Assembly: GCA_020881915.1 (NCBI GenBank)
Contig: JAJFPB010000009.1
Coordinates: forward strand, 2,170,001-2,234,000
Length of the DNA stretch: 64,000 bases
Reading direction: 5' to 3'
Origin: Paramyrothecium sp. XJ0827
Taxonomy: Eukaryota; Ascomycota; Sordariomycetes; Hypocreales; Stachybotryaceae
Position numbers and translations under genes: made by a program
In this document: positions 22,354 to 33,968 of the stretch, one piece after another
How positions within the stretch are numbered: position 1 is the first letter of the stretch
Layout: every line of letters starts with the position of its first letter
The notes under the pieces: model-generated
Told to the model about the DNA's origin: nothing
The model's database searches: none
What the model saw: only the letters and a program-made list of their open reading frames with translations

Positions 22354-22963
22354 CTGAAATAGACACGTTGCATCTACATGAGCAAAAGTTGCATTACCAT
22401 CGCGGAATTGGAGACTTTGAATTAGTCCGATATCTGTATGCGCTTATATGAGAGATCGACAAGATCAATGGCAGGACTGCCAGTCAATCCATTTCTCTTG
22501 CCCAAAGAAAACCTAGTTGCCGTCATTTTCTTACAGGCAGACAAAACTGACCATTCAATACCTTGATGCGTTTATTGATCCTCCAGCCAGCATTGCAGCG
22601 GGCTGAATGACACAGACCAATGCGCAGGCGGGTGAAGCGGCGATCCCCGAAGCGACGAGTTGCACCTCCACCGACGCACGGAGCGACCCTCCAGCCACAC
22701 GCCCGGGCCCACCACTCATCTTCCTTTGTCTGCACTCAAATACAGATCGAAGCCCATCTCCGTGAGGGGTGTGACTGCCGGTCTTTGCATCACTCAGCGG
22801 CTGGCCCATCCAGATTCATCCTTGGATACTCGCAATCCGAACGAGAATGCGTGGGCAGCCATACCGAAGCCGTCATCGAATCAAAGCACGCGCGACGAAA
22901 TCCAAGTAATGTAACGGATAGTTTTGCAGTTGCGGAGCCCAAAGCAGGCCTCGAGTCGCAATC
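22354..22963. other. Intergenic
   Basis: No gene seen; the small overlapping frames on both strands have no recognisable features. Confidence 0.5.
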
Positions 22964-24063
22964 ATGAAGCTCAGAGGCATCAAGAAATGTGCGCTTCGCC
23001 ATCACTAGACTGACAGTCCAGTTCCGTTCCACTAACAAAGTGGCAGCGTTCACAAACGCGTCAGAGCTTCTCCATCTAGACACCGAAGAGCTTGTCGAAA
23101 AGTACAGCACCCTTTCCACCGAGGGCCTGCAGCGGCTTGAGATTCGTTACTTGCGTTCGTACCTCGCCAACTACAGCAGCGCCGTCGTCGGCGTCTCCAC
23201 CGCGTTCAAAACGTTTGGCGCCGCCTTTCCCGTGCCCGTCTTCTCCGCGCGCATGGGCTACGTCGCCAAAGCCAAGCTCGAACTCATCCAACTAGAGCTC
23301 GTCGGTCGATCGGTACAGCTGCGGTATCCGACATGGAAAGACGCCGGGCATGTGTTGGCGGGTGTGTTGGCGGGACAGGTCATCGGAGACTGGTTCAGCG
23401 GCCAGGTGGAGATGTTGCTGGCCGGACCGGTCGACGGCGCCGTGGAGGAAGTGGTCAATGAGAACCCTGGAGTTGTAGAAACCCAGGCCGAGGTGTTGAG
23501 GGCTGCTCCGGGTGAGATTATTCAGGCTGCATATCTGGCTGCCGTAGACAGACGTCCACCGTCGACGTGCCCCAGGCCGAGGAGAGATAAGTTCCAGCGT
23601 CTCAAATGCGCTGTATGTGCAACACATTTCGACACGTCCTATGCAGAATGGGTCCGTAAGTATTATTTCCCACACTGTTTGCTCTTCATCAAGTGCTGAA
23701 AATTGCTCCCAGACTGCTGCCAATGCAATGAGAGATACGACCTGTGCTACGGCTGCGCCCAGACAGCCAAGCACAACCCCGACCACCAGCTGTACAGGAT
23801 CCAAGGGAAGAGGCCCAAGGCTCATTCTAGTTTCCGTAGGTTTCTCGGATACGACTTGGATTGCGATGGGTGCGAGGAATCTCTTGCGGGAGAATACTAC
23901 AGTACGTATTCCCGTCCTACGGGATAGCTGGACAAAGTTCGCCCAGACTAACTTTGTAGCTTGCGAGGACTGCCATGGGCGATATGACTTGTGTCTGGAG
24001 TGCTACTCGAAAGGGAAGTGGTGCAAGAAGCACACGAAACCGCTTAAGCGACAGCACATGTAG
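22964..24063 (+). CDS. ZZ-type zinc-finger protein
   Basis: Proposed exons 22964-22988, 23041-23655, 23713-23901 and 23960-24063 give 310 aa. The first intron (22989-23040) is inferred: the main frame has no ATG, whereas the ATG at 22964 (MKLRGIKK) joins it in frame across a GTGCGC...AG interval with CACTAAC close to the 3' end. The N-terminal half (AAFTNASELLHLDTEELVEKY, FSARMGYVAKAKLELIQLEL and the GHVLAGVLAGQVIGDWFSG segment) is a familiar fungal domain of unknown role. The C-terminal half holds two ZZ-like fingers: CAVC...CCQCNERYDLCYGC and CDGC...CEDCHGRYDLCLEC, ending with a histidine-containing tail. ZZ domains bind zinc and often protein N termini or ubiquitin-like partners; the target here is unknown. 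Confidence 0.75.
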
Positions 24064-24349
24064 CATCAGCTGGGTGGCGGGAGAAATCCTCCTTGGTCAT
24101 GTCGACGCCCGACTTGTGCTACAATAATCTCTAACGTTTTTGACGAACGAAAACTCTTCAGCAAATAAGGTTGCAACTAATAAGCAAGAACGGAAATTTC
24201 ATCATGCATGCTGGTAACGAGAAAAGGGTATACAGTTATAATGAGGATCAAGTTCATCAAGTCATAGCTACCGGATCACAAAAGCCTGGGACGGTCTAAA
24301 TACTCCTCTGGCTCCAGATGAATGGTTCCCCTTGTACTAGAGGATAACA

Positions 24350-27227
24350 TTATGCCTGCGTACCCCGGGAAACGCCTTCTGCAGTCTCTTCCTGCTCCTC
24401 CTTGCGGATCTTCCCATCCGTACGGGGAACGAGGCGTCCCTCCCGCCACGGTTGTGACTCCTTGGACGCGATTTGCTTCTTCTCATCGCTCGCGCGGCCC
24501 GCGCCCTTATCTTGTGCCCTACTCACGTCGAGGCCACGGAAGTCCTTCATGATGGCCTCGACCAGGTACCAGTTCAGCTCCAGCTGCTCGCGTCGGTCCT
24601 CTAGGAGCAGCCGCTGCGCTTCGTCGTGTCCCATAGCAGCTCGTCGAAGGTTTTTGATCTCTTGCAAGATATGCAGCAGGTTGGCCTCGCTGCAGCGCTC
24701 TCGGGGCAAGCCTTGGCTGGCTTTGCGGACGTATCGGCGCGTGACGTCGGTTGCTCCCTCGATGGAGAAGGCGATTGCGTAGCTGATTCGTTTCCTCCAC
24801 CCTGCAAATGCCACGTTAGTTGGTAGCTCAATCGTTTTTTTTTCTAGCGTAGAACTCACCTTCACTATAGAGCAGAGGCTCATCGAACGAAGATTCGCAT
24901 GCGTCAACATGAATCCAGCGTTTCTGGTGTTCCGAGTACACTTCGGTCCAGACGTGGTCTTCTGCGTTCCACACCCATCGGACACGACCTCCCACAGCCC
25001 GGCATAGCAGGGTAAAACAATTCGCCCATTCGCCAACCCGACCCCTACGTGTTTCCAGCAGCTTTGAAACGTCGCCGTATCTCGGAAATCGCTCATAAGC
25101 CGAGCAACTTGCGTTTGCGCACTTATACAGTTCGCATCTCAGGGCGCCTCTCTCCCTTTCTTCCAGCAGGGGCTCTGTCATACCACAGGCTACCGTCGAA
25201 CTGTGGCACACGGAACAGAAGGGGTTGTTCACCCAGGTGAAGAATGACCGCTTGAACCACCGCATTAGAGCTCGGATGACACAATCTTGGTATCCCCATT
25301 CCGGCCGCTCGTCCTCATCCAGTGACAAGGCTACCGCCATGTAAAAGTTGCTCTCCTCTTCGGCTTCGTCATATATGCTCTGGAGCGGCACGCAAGAGAG
25401 GGCTTTATCCAGGAGGTATGCATCTTCATACTTCTTTGGGGTATTGGAGAGCGAAATAAGTAGATTGCGGAATTTTATCGCTTGGTGGTCATGTGAAAAA
25501 GGCTTCTTTGGGATTAACGGGAGTAGGTTTAGGATCCTCCTTGGAGACGGCCCGCGACTTTTACCATGATAATCTGGTGGTGGCTCTAGGTCCGGATTCC
25601 AGGTGTATTCTGGCAGCTCGTCGCGGTTCCTCAAGCGAGATCTCGAGGCCAAGGAGCTGCGGACAGCTCTCTTCAGCTCCTCTTTCATCATTCTCTCAAA
25701 ACGCTGCGTGATGCTTTGACCGAGCTCTATGTCCCATTGTGATGGCTTTGCCGGTTTCAGTGAGTTGACAATGTCCAAGGCAGTCTCTGGCACGTATTCC
25801 AGCTCTGAAAAATGATCCACGTCTTCTCTGTCACCGGTTTTTGAAGTTGCACTGGCGACTACTGGTTGCACGTTTGAGAAGTCCAAAGGTAGCCATGGTC
25901 GTTCACCAACGCGTTCTTCGATGTCGGCGAAGATGGAGACAATGGGCATGACCATGGCAACACCAGACTCAGGAGAGCCAGCAACGACGTGGCCGTAGAG
26001 CTCACCGGATGTCGCATCCCAAATCCAAGATCCGCAGTCTCCAGTCTGCAGGAAGTGGGCGAAGCTGACCTTGTACACTTCCTGGAAGCCGGTCCCGCCA
26101 GGTAAACGTGTGAACAGTGGCGTGCCACTCATGGCTCCTTTCAAAATACCGCGCGATGTGGAAATTTGGACGTCAATGTCTTTGGGACCGTCCAGAGCGA
26201 CTCGGTTGATCTTCGACATGACCCCCAAATCGAGGTGCAGTGAAGATGGCACCTCGATCAGAGCGTAATCTAGGTTGGAAGCCGGCTCTTCAAGGGACGA
26301 AAGACAAACATCTAAAGCATTACCTCGAATGATCTGTCTCGGGTTGTTTTCAGGCAAAGTCTCTTGCTGATTTTTGGAAGTGAGCTTGGACACGGTTGTT
26401 TCAAGTAGTGAAGAATAAGAGCTGCTCGTGTTCGAGGCGTCTTCATTTTCCGTTAGGCAGGCCTTCTCATTGTGGGCTGTAGACGTGTCCTCTTCTTCAT
26501 CGTCAGTATCAATCTCGATTTCCTCGTCTTCGTCCGTCGGGTACGTGGGGGAGTCCTCCTCGTTTGGCTGCGGCTTAAGCACATGAGCCACAGTAGTTAG
26601 GTAGAGCTCATCATGGATCTGGATGATGCCACCGACCGTGGCAACAGCCGCCTCCGTCATTCCGAAGGCTTCGTCGTCCTCAAGCGCCGTTCTTTTTATG
26701 AGCAGCTGCATCCCATACGGAGTGTGAGAGTTTTGGGCCTGCACTGCGTAGACGGATGAGTGTGTTGCGGATGAGCCATCGGAATATGCGAGCTGCACCA
26801 GCTGGTTGAAGTCTGGGGGTCTTGGCATATGTCCTGTCTTGATCCCGGGGAATTCATTTAGCAGCCCACTCTCCTTGACCGCGTCGCGCACTTCTTTACG
26901 GTGTGCCGCGACGTCGCAGCAAAACATCAGGACCGGGCTGGCGCTCGTGGGCGACTTTCCCAGCATGTAGAGACTCCAGGTAACCCATGTTGTCGCCGAC
27001 TCAAGCGATTGCTCCAGGAAATTCTTGACGCGTGGAGAGAGAATGTGGAACGTTTCTCGCGCAGGTCCCTTCGCCTCCCAGCAATTGTCCCGGCCAACCT
27101 TGCCGATGTAGCGACCGATGGACAAGGCTGGCTCAGGCCATTTGGTCGAACTAGCCGAGATGCCGCTCAGGATCGCGCTGATGCCGCTGCTACGGGTCGC
27201 CAGTTGGGAGCGTAGAGCAGTCGCCAT
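24350..27227 (-). CDS. Chymotrypsin-fold protease-like domain fused to inactive PNGase-like domain
   Basis: Two exons (intron 24802-24859), 939 aa; ATG at 27227. Residues about 1-440 match a widespread fungal trypsin-fold domain ([79 protein letters not shown]). The likely triad is H215, D320 and C398, so the nucleophile position is Cys in GDCGSW. Residues about 495-939 match fungal PNG1, the cytosolic peptide:N-glycanase of glycoprotein degradation: [31 protein letters not shown] and CANASC zinc pairs, then [10 protein letters not shown] where active enzymes have GRCGEW; V731 replaces the catalytic Cys, whereas H758 (EDHVWTEV) and D775 (HVDACE) remain. Both parts lie in one uninterrupted exon, without a methionine at the junction. 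A Glu/Lys-rich tail ends the protein. It is probably non-enzymatic as a PNGase. Confidence 0.88.
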
Positions 27228-27794
27228 TATCAACGGTTTATGGCATGGCTTATGCTTGAGATCTCATCCTCTGATGGCAGAGTCGATTCATCCTGCGTCT
27301 TCGAGGGCAAGCTGACGCAAGTCGACGCGAGGAGACGAGGAACTCAGCCGCAATGACCTCCAATCTCCAATCAAGAACCCTGTCCACAGGCCCAGTGTGG
27401 CTTCGCTGTGACATGGATACTTCGCCACAGCACCGTTCCCATCCATTGAATTAGGGAGTTTGGAGAGAGTTGGGAAATCCAATCAGATTTGAATACTGGT
27501 TTAAATTCCATCCTTGCGCAGTAAAGCTCTTTTTGTGTAAAGTATAGTGAAGACCAACAAGACCCAATCTCCTGTTCATCGGCCAGTATTATTTATGAGC
27601 AATCAGCTTGACGGCTTGAGAATCACTGCCAGGACCATGGCCCCCAAGTGTCTGACCAACAAGAATCCTTCAACATAGTATGACACAGAGCGCGAATATT
27701 GAAAGGGCCCCTATCCGCTGCTTTCCATGCCCGCAACTCTCACCTTGATTCATCCTCCATCTTCTTGCATCGTCACCAAGATTGCAACGACACA
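27228..27794. other. Divergent promoter region
   Basis: 567 bp between the start codons of the protease/PNGase-like gene and the F-box-like gene, which point away from each other. No coding sequence. Confidence 0.6.
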
Positions 27795-29635
27795 ATGGCT
27801 TCTTTCTCACAACTGAGCTTGGAGCTTCAAGAGCAAATTGTTTCCGAGGTAAGGCGACCCTAGGCTTCATCAAACTTTGCTTTGCCATGGTTCTGCTTAC
27901 AGCGCTTCCGCAGTTGTGCCAACCCGACATACCACGGGTCGCACTCAAAAACTTCAGTTCGGTGTCCAAAGCATGGCGCCAACTTGCTATGCCTTTCCTG
28001 TTTCGACGAGTAGAGCTGGAAATAGTGTATCAGCCCACGGACACGGACACAGCAGCAGGCCAACTGGACTTCCTGTATGCTAATGAGCATGTACGATACC
28101 ACATCCAAGAACTTGCTTTAGTTCGATTGGAGACTCGTGATGTTTGGAAAGACTGGGGCATCCGCTTAGAAAAGCTCTTGCCGTTGCTGCCGCATCTACA
28201 GCGCGTGAGGTGAGTCATGTCAAAGCAGTGGGTCCGCACTGGCTTACACATCGACAGCGTCAGCGCAGACGCATCGCATGACCCTTGGTTAGGTGTGGGG
28301 TGCATGGATGAGGATTTTGACACAGTTGACATGACTGATTGGAGAGACTCGTTTTTTCGAGCTTTAGTGTCACTTGACAAGCACATAGACCTCTTCTTCG
28401 ATCGAATCGTCTTTACTGTTGACAACCACGGCGAATTCAGATCCCAAATAATCGGAGCGAACGATGCAGGCGAGTCTCCTCGCTTACGACCGAGATATCT
28501 TGGGGCGGCACTTCTTCACCCACACGGCTATTGGCGTTTCGAAATTCCTATGCTGCCTCATCATTATCCATCATCGGTCTCTGGCAACGTCAACAGGCTA
28601 CTTGGCGGCTGCAAGAGCTTGACACATCTCCTCCTTAGTCTAGGGGATGATCCTTACCGGCATCCCAACTTTGCGCAGGAGAAACTCGAGGCACTTGAGA
28701 ACATCGAGCTTGCACTTCCCAACCTGAAAAGCCTCAGCCTCGAGGGCAATTTCGTCCTGTCTGAGAAGGCGTGGTCCCACTGGGCGTCTGCACCATGGGA
28801 GCAGTTGCAAGAGCTTTCAGTGTCATCTCCATTCTTGATTGACCAATTTGATTCGCGCTTGATGGAAGTTGCCCTCCCACGTCTTCGAACCCTTCGGCTG
28901 TCAGGCTTCGAGAATCACATGTCACCGTCTGCGCCCGAGCACCTCTTGGACTGGAAAATCGGCTTGGGTCATATGCCAAACTTTGCGTTGCGCCTCAAAT
29001 TGGCACATCTATTTCTACAGCAGGTGTTGCCGGAGGCTCTATATCAATACCTTCACAGCAGCGACGAGAACGCCGTGAACCTCTCAGCTCTCTGCCTATA
29101 TGGTCTTGATGAGAGGTTTGAGCTATCTGAGTTAAAGATCAAGGAATTGGCGGTATGTCCACGGTTGACCTGGCTGGGAATCAACTTCCCCAAGGCATTT
29201 CGAGTTGTTGGGCCTGATAACTCTTTCATAATGAAACGGCTCGATGCCCTGGCATCACTTAGGCCACTGCAGCACATCAATTTGTTCATGTCGCTAAATC
29301 ATGAAAGGGAAAGCAAGGCGACTCTGTCGACCAAAGAGGCCGTCAGCACTTTCAAGTACATTGCTTCTCGGAAGCAAGGCTGCAGCCTTATGAGTATGGA
29401 CTTTGTTTGGCGGAGTTGCCACCAGGGTTTTTCTGTAACCGTTTGGGCTTGGAACAAAACTACGGTGTTCACAGATTATCGAGTCCGCGAGGAGTCGCGA
29501 CAGCTCGAGATTTGGAACTTGGATGATTTGGTGAAAGTAGAAGATTGCGAGACACGTTGGAAAAGGTGGGGCAGAGACATTCTCAAAGAGAGACGGCCGT
29601 GGGTGTATTCACCTAGAAGTTGGTACTGGGGGTGA
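27795..29635 (+). CDS. F-box-like protein, leucine-rich
   Basis: Three exons (introns 27849-27913 and 28210-28257), 575 aa. The N terminus reads LSLELQEQIVSELC...VSKAWRQLAMPFLFRRVEL, the pattern of fungal F-box domains that bind Skp1 in SCF ubiquitin ligases. The acceptor at 27913 was chosen because it is the one restoring this motif. The rest has irregular leucine-rich segments (LEALENIELALPNLKSLSLEGN, split as LEALENIEL and LPNLKSLSLEGN; LPRLRTLRLSGFE), suggesting a substrate-binding repeat region. Target unknown. It is transcribed divergently from the PNGase-like gene. Confidence 0.8.
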
Positions 29636-30239
29636 TAGCCACACCAGGTCCCCCAAAGGTGTTTATCTAACGCGGATCTGATAACAATGGAATATGCGGC
29701 AAGGATGTAATGTTAGGAGTAATAGCTACATCACGTGTTACAAAGCCATAACAAAGATCGGTTTTCCCTCTTGAGACCCGAAGACCAAGGAATGATTCCG
29801 TGTGTTGGACATGTTATGCTGGCAACAAACTCCCGAGTCCAATTATACCTAACGAGAGGTACCGGGTAGGTTACATAGGTTACAAGTTCAAGCGGGAGCC
29901 CGTGGGAAGGGCGCAATCTTCAACGCACATTTTCGTGCTCGAAAACAGGCTGGCGAAATGAACATGGGTTTTGCGATCAAACTGCAATATGAGACTCTCT
30001 GACGGACTTAATTCGAGGCAATGAAAACTGGTCAATGGTTTGTTTTGAACTCATTTCGGCTATCCAGACCAATCTATCTTAAGGCAATGGAACAATGATG
30101 TCGGATTGACAATTCTAGAGAATATTACTTTTAACAGTACTAGGCTATGATGGTCTTTTCGAACTTGTGATATCATGCAAGGAAAAGCTGCAAAAGCAAA
30201 AAGTGTACACGGTAGTAAGCAATGGTCTAGGACCCTCGC
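29636..30239. other. Intergenic (convergent 3' ends)
   Basis: Terminal region between two converging genes; no coding sequence seen. Confidence 0.6.
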
Positions 30240-32199
30240 TTACGACTTGTCGCCAGTCACAACCGTAGTCGTGAATTGATGGCCAGCATCCGGCTTGACT
30301 CCTGGCTGAACCCACTCGTTGTTGCGGTTGAACTTGCTGAGCTCAAAGTCGGGCTCGGCGGTGGCATTGTCGCTTGTGTCCTCGGGATAAGGCTTCCAGA
30401 AGTCCTTCTTTCCCTGCTTGAGGCGAACGACCCAACCGGGCAGCAGCCCTCCGGGGATGCGCCAAGTCCAGTGCTCCTTTTCGTTCTTGTTGGAAGCGGT
30501 GATCTTGCCCATGGAGGCCTTCTCCACGACCCAAACCAGAGTGTTGATGATGATGTAGCTAGCAATACCAGCAATAAGACCATCGGCAATGGAGTAGGTG
30601 AAGGGCATGATGGCAATGGTGAGGAAAGCCGGGACGGCGTCACCCATGTAGTTCCAGTTGATCTCGACGACAGCTCGCACCATCATGGATCCTACCAGAA
30701 CCAACACGCAGCCGGTGGCCCAGGGGGGAATAGAGGCGAAGATGGGGGCGAAGAAGATGGAGATGAAGAAGCAGAAACCGGTGGATACCGCGGTGATGCC
30801 CGTCTTGCCACCCTCGCTGATGCCGGCACCCGATTCAATGAAGGCAGTGACGGGAGATGTGCCGAACAGGGATCCAATCGTGATGCCAATGGAGTCGACG
30901 AGGTAGGCCGTGGCCGAGCCCTCGAAATCCTGCGTGCGCTCATCGATCAGGTTGGCAAAGCGAGCCATGGAGTAGAGCGTTCCGGTACAATCCAGAATAT
31001 CAACATAGAGGAAGGTAATCAGAGCGCGGACGAATTGGCCACCATACTGGCTGACGTTCCAGTTCTGGACTGCAAGGATGCGACCAATAGGATGGAAGGT
31101 GACGACCTTCTTGAAAAAGTCGAACGAATCATCACCAATGGGGGTGTCTGGGAAAGCAGTGATAGAAGTTCCTCGGGGCCACGAGGCGATGGAGACGACC
31201 AGAATGCCGATGAGGATAGCACCCTTGACACGGAACATGGTGAGAAGGACAGTCATGATACCGCCACAGAAGATACCGAGCCACAAGGTCGGGTTGCGCA
31301 TCTTGGCCGAGTTGGGGCATGTTCCGGCTTCCGTCATCAACTCGGGAGGGCAACCGGCAATCACCAGAGGGGTGGAGACGTTGCCCGTGATCAGGCCAAT
31401 ACCGGAGCTGTAAGTCAGGCCGATGAGAGTCAGGAAGAGACCAATACCGGCGCCGGTAGCGAGCTTGATGGATCGCGGGATGGCACGGGCAAGCCACTGT
31501 CGGAGACCGAAAATGGTGAGACCGAAGAAGACGAGGCCTTCGACGAAAATGGCGGTCATGGCGACATCATAGGGAACTGGGCCGGTGCCGTGGAAGCCAA
31601 CGACCTTTTGTCCTTGTTAGTTGACGTTCACAGCTGTGACGAAGTAGAATTTGAGATCTTACATCGTACGCCAGGTAGGCATTGAGACCCATACCACAGC
31701 TGATACCGACAGGCCTGCGTACAATTATTAGTTGACATGTGACGTGAGAGGTGAGTCCGTTATGGGGTGACAAACATGTTGGAGAAGACTCCCAGAGCAA
31801 TGGTGGTCAAGGCGGTAATTGCGGCCGTCGCGGTGATGAGATCGCGCTTGACGTCGTTCTTGCACAGGAGATACGCCGGGTCGATGGCACAGATGGGATC
31901 CGCCTCAGTCGGGTTCGTGCAGACACACGTGCCGCCGCTGTCGGCAACGATGGTCGAGTTGACGGCCAGAATGTAGGCCATCGCAAAGAAGGAGATCATG
32001 CCAGCGTACAGCTCAGTCAGGAAGCGGGATCCTTTGCGCTCGTTGGGCTGTTCGGAGGGTTAGTTACCATCGCCATGATGTTTGCGCGGCGACAAGACGG
32101 AGACGGAGTCAAACGCACCATGCCACTGCCGTCCAGTCGGAACCAGCGACCGACAGCACTCGCCGCGACGGCATCGTTGACTCGAGTTGCCCAAGCCAT
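30240..32199 (-). CDS. azgA: AzgA-type purine (hypoxanthine/adenine/guanine) permease
   Basis: Four exons (introns 32048-32118, 31715-31775, 31605-31662), 589 aa, polytopic plasma-membrane H+/purine symporter. Family marks: GSRFLTELYAGMISFFAMAYIL, PVGISCGMGLNAYLAY, VVGFHGTG, VEGLVFFGLTIFGLRQWL, ALITFLYVDILDCTGTLY, GTSPVTAFIESGAGISEGG and FTYSIADGLIAGIASY. About 12-14 hydrophobic segments, then a cytosolic tail rich in charged residues. The second donor (GTTTGT at 31775) splits the Met codon of SNM-PVGIS and was chosen because it restores that motif. AzgA transports adenine, guanine and hypoxanthine; paralogues in other fungi vary, so exact specificity is inferred. Start at 32199 gives the usual MxxxxRVNDAVAxSxVGRWF type N terminus. 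Confidence 0.92.
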
Positions 32200-33968
32200 G
32201 ATCGTTCAATTGTGGTCGGCGTCCAACGACGGTGATGCCACGATGTTGATGGGGAACGAAACTCGCGAGAAAGGAATGAAGAGCGACGCGAGGACCTGCT
32301 GGTTAGTGGCACGCATATGTTTTAAAGGACCGCCGAAGAAAAAAAAAAGAGCCGGACAACGGACGGCATCCCGACCGGCGAGCCCCTAATCGTTATGCTG
32401 TTGGTTTGGCACCCAGCCCAGTTCAGGCAGGTCGCCTTGGCAGCGCAACGTTCGAGAATCAGACTAGCGACCCTGCTTATGTTGTCGGCGGCATCCCGGA
32501 AGCTGGCATCCTGCAGATGGAGCTTTTCCCCATTTAGGGGCCAAGCCCGGCCCTCTGATACACAAAAACGACGAAGTGGTGTGCGCGAAAGCCGAGCATT
32601 AACTGAACTTATCAAGGGGGAGGACACGCACCGCAATGCTCTAAAAGATAGCTCCAGGAGATAGCTCTAAGGGATAACTCTAATTAATGGAGTGTTGCCC
32701 ACAACTGATTCCTCCAATATTCTCTGGCGACGTGCTGCCAACGCGAGCAGGTCTCAGAAACCCACCACCACCCCCCAGTCTGTCTTCTTTCTCCCCGCGT
32801 ATGTCTTAGTCGCCGGCCCAGTCGGCTACCGGGGCAACATTGTGACAAGTGTTAAAACTCGCCATCCCCAGGGATCTGCTGCGCGACTTTTCTTGGTATT
32901 GAATGATTCCCCGCAGCGAAATCGCCCCCGGTAATTACGAATCCGACGAGATGGATGGGATGGCGTGGGCTAATGAGAGAGGCCAGGGGTCTACAGTTAG
33001 CGCAGGCGAAGAGGACCGACCCTTACCCTCTTGCAACCCTGTCTTGCTGACGGGGGTCGGGATCGCTGCAGTCGTTGGTGCTCCGTAGTTGACGGTGACG
33101 GTGGGCAATACGGTGCCGGCGCCGAGCTGGCCCGACCCCCAGTGCAGAATCCCAAGAGACTAGCGAGCTGCATCTCTCCGGATGCTACCTTAAAAGAAGC
33201 ATGCTATTGCAATAGTCACGACGAGTATAAATGGAAACACGGGCTTGCATGAGACTGGTCAATCTCCGCTATCAAACGAGTCATGTCCCCGGCACTGATA
33301 AGTTCCCCGTTAACGGCCGCACTAGGGTCCGCCAAGGGGTGGCTTATTTCTCACATTTCTCAATCTTCAGGGTCCAAACCAAATCCAGTAAGATCTGGAT
33401 TCGAGTCGGCCCTCATCAGCCTTGTTTGGGCGGGCATCGGGCTTACACCCAAGACGGGTCCATCCCTGCCGCATCGCCACAGGCTCACGACAAAACACGA
33501 ATGAGACGCCGGAATCACCCGTTCGAGGTCGTCCCTCGGCTCCGCTTGGCGTGACTATCCAATTTGCCTAGCTGCAGTAGCGCGACGCCCCCCGCACCAC
33601 CATCACAGCTTCATGCAGGACACGACAGGACTGGACTCGACAGAACAGGACAAGGGCTTGCGCTGTTGATCAGGACCAACAGGCCGGCAGAACGGAACTA
33701 GGGGCCTCTTCGTCGTAGCTCGGTCTGAGGGGCCCCGTTGGGGAACGACCGAGGCCGGCCAAAAAGTTTGGGTACTCCAGGCAAACCCGCACCCGCGCAC
33801 GGCTCTTTGTGTCCGTGTCCCGTCCGCCCCTCTTTCCATCGAACTACAAGCTCTCCAACATGGTGATGATTGTCGTGGTGACGTCTACGTGTAAACCATC
33901 TATGAGTCGATGAGTGACGAGAGCCGGATCCCCTCCCCCTGGCGCCGGAAGACGTGCGTTGTGAAATC
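32200..33968. other. Divergent intergenic region
   Basis: 1.77 kb between the permease and SH3-protein start codons. Short frames on both strands have no recognisable features. Contains an A-rich run near 32.34 kb. Likely two promoters; no confident regulator site called. Confidence 0.55.

Noticed and set aside
30276..31685. 469-codon plus-strand frame antisense to the purine permease
   Set aside because: It is the mirror of a strongly conserved transporter exon; its Asp/Glu/Gly-rich composition is typical of antisense of a membrane protein gene.
33380..33410. tRNA B-box-like string gattcgagtcgg
   Set aside because: No matching A box, acceptor stem or anticodon arm could be drawn around it.
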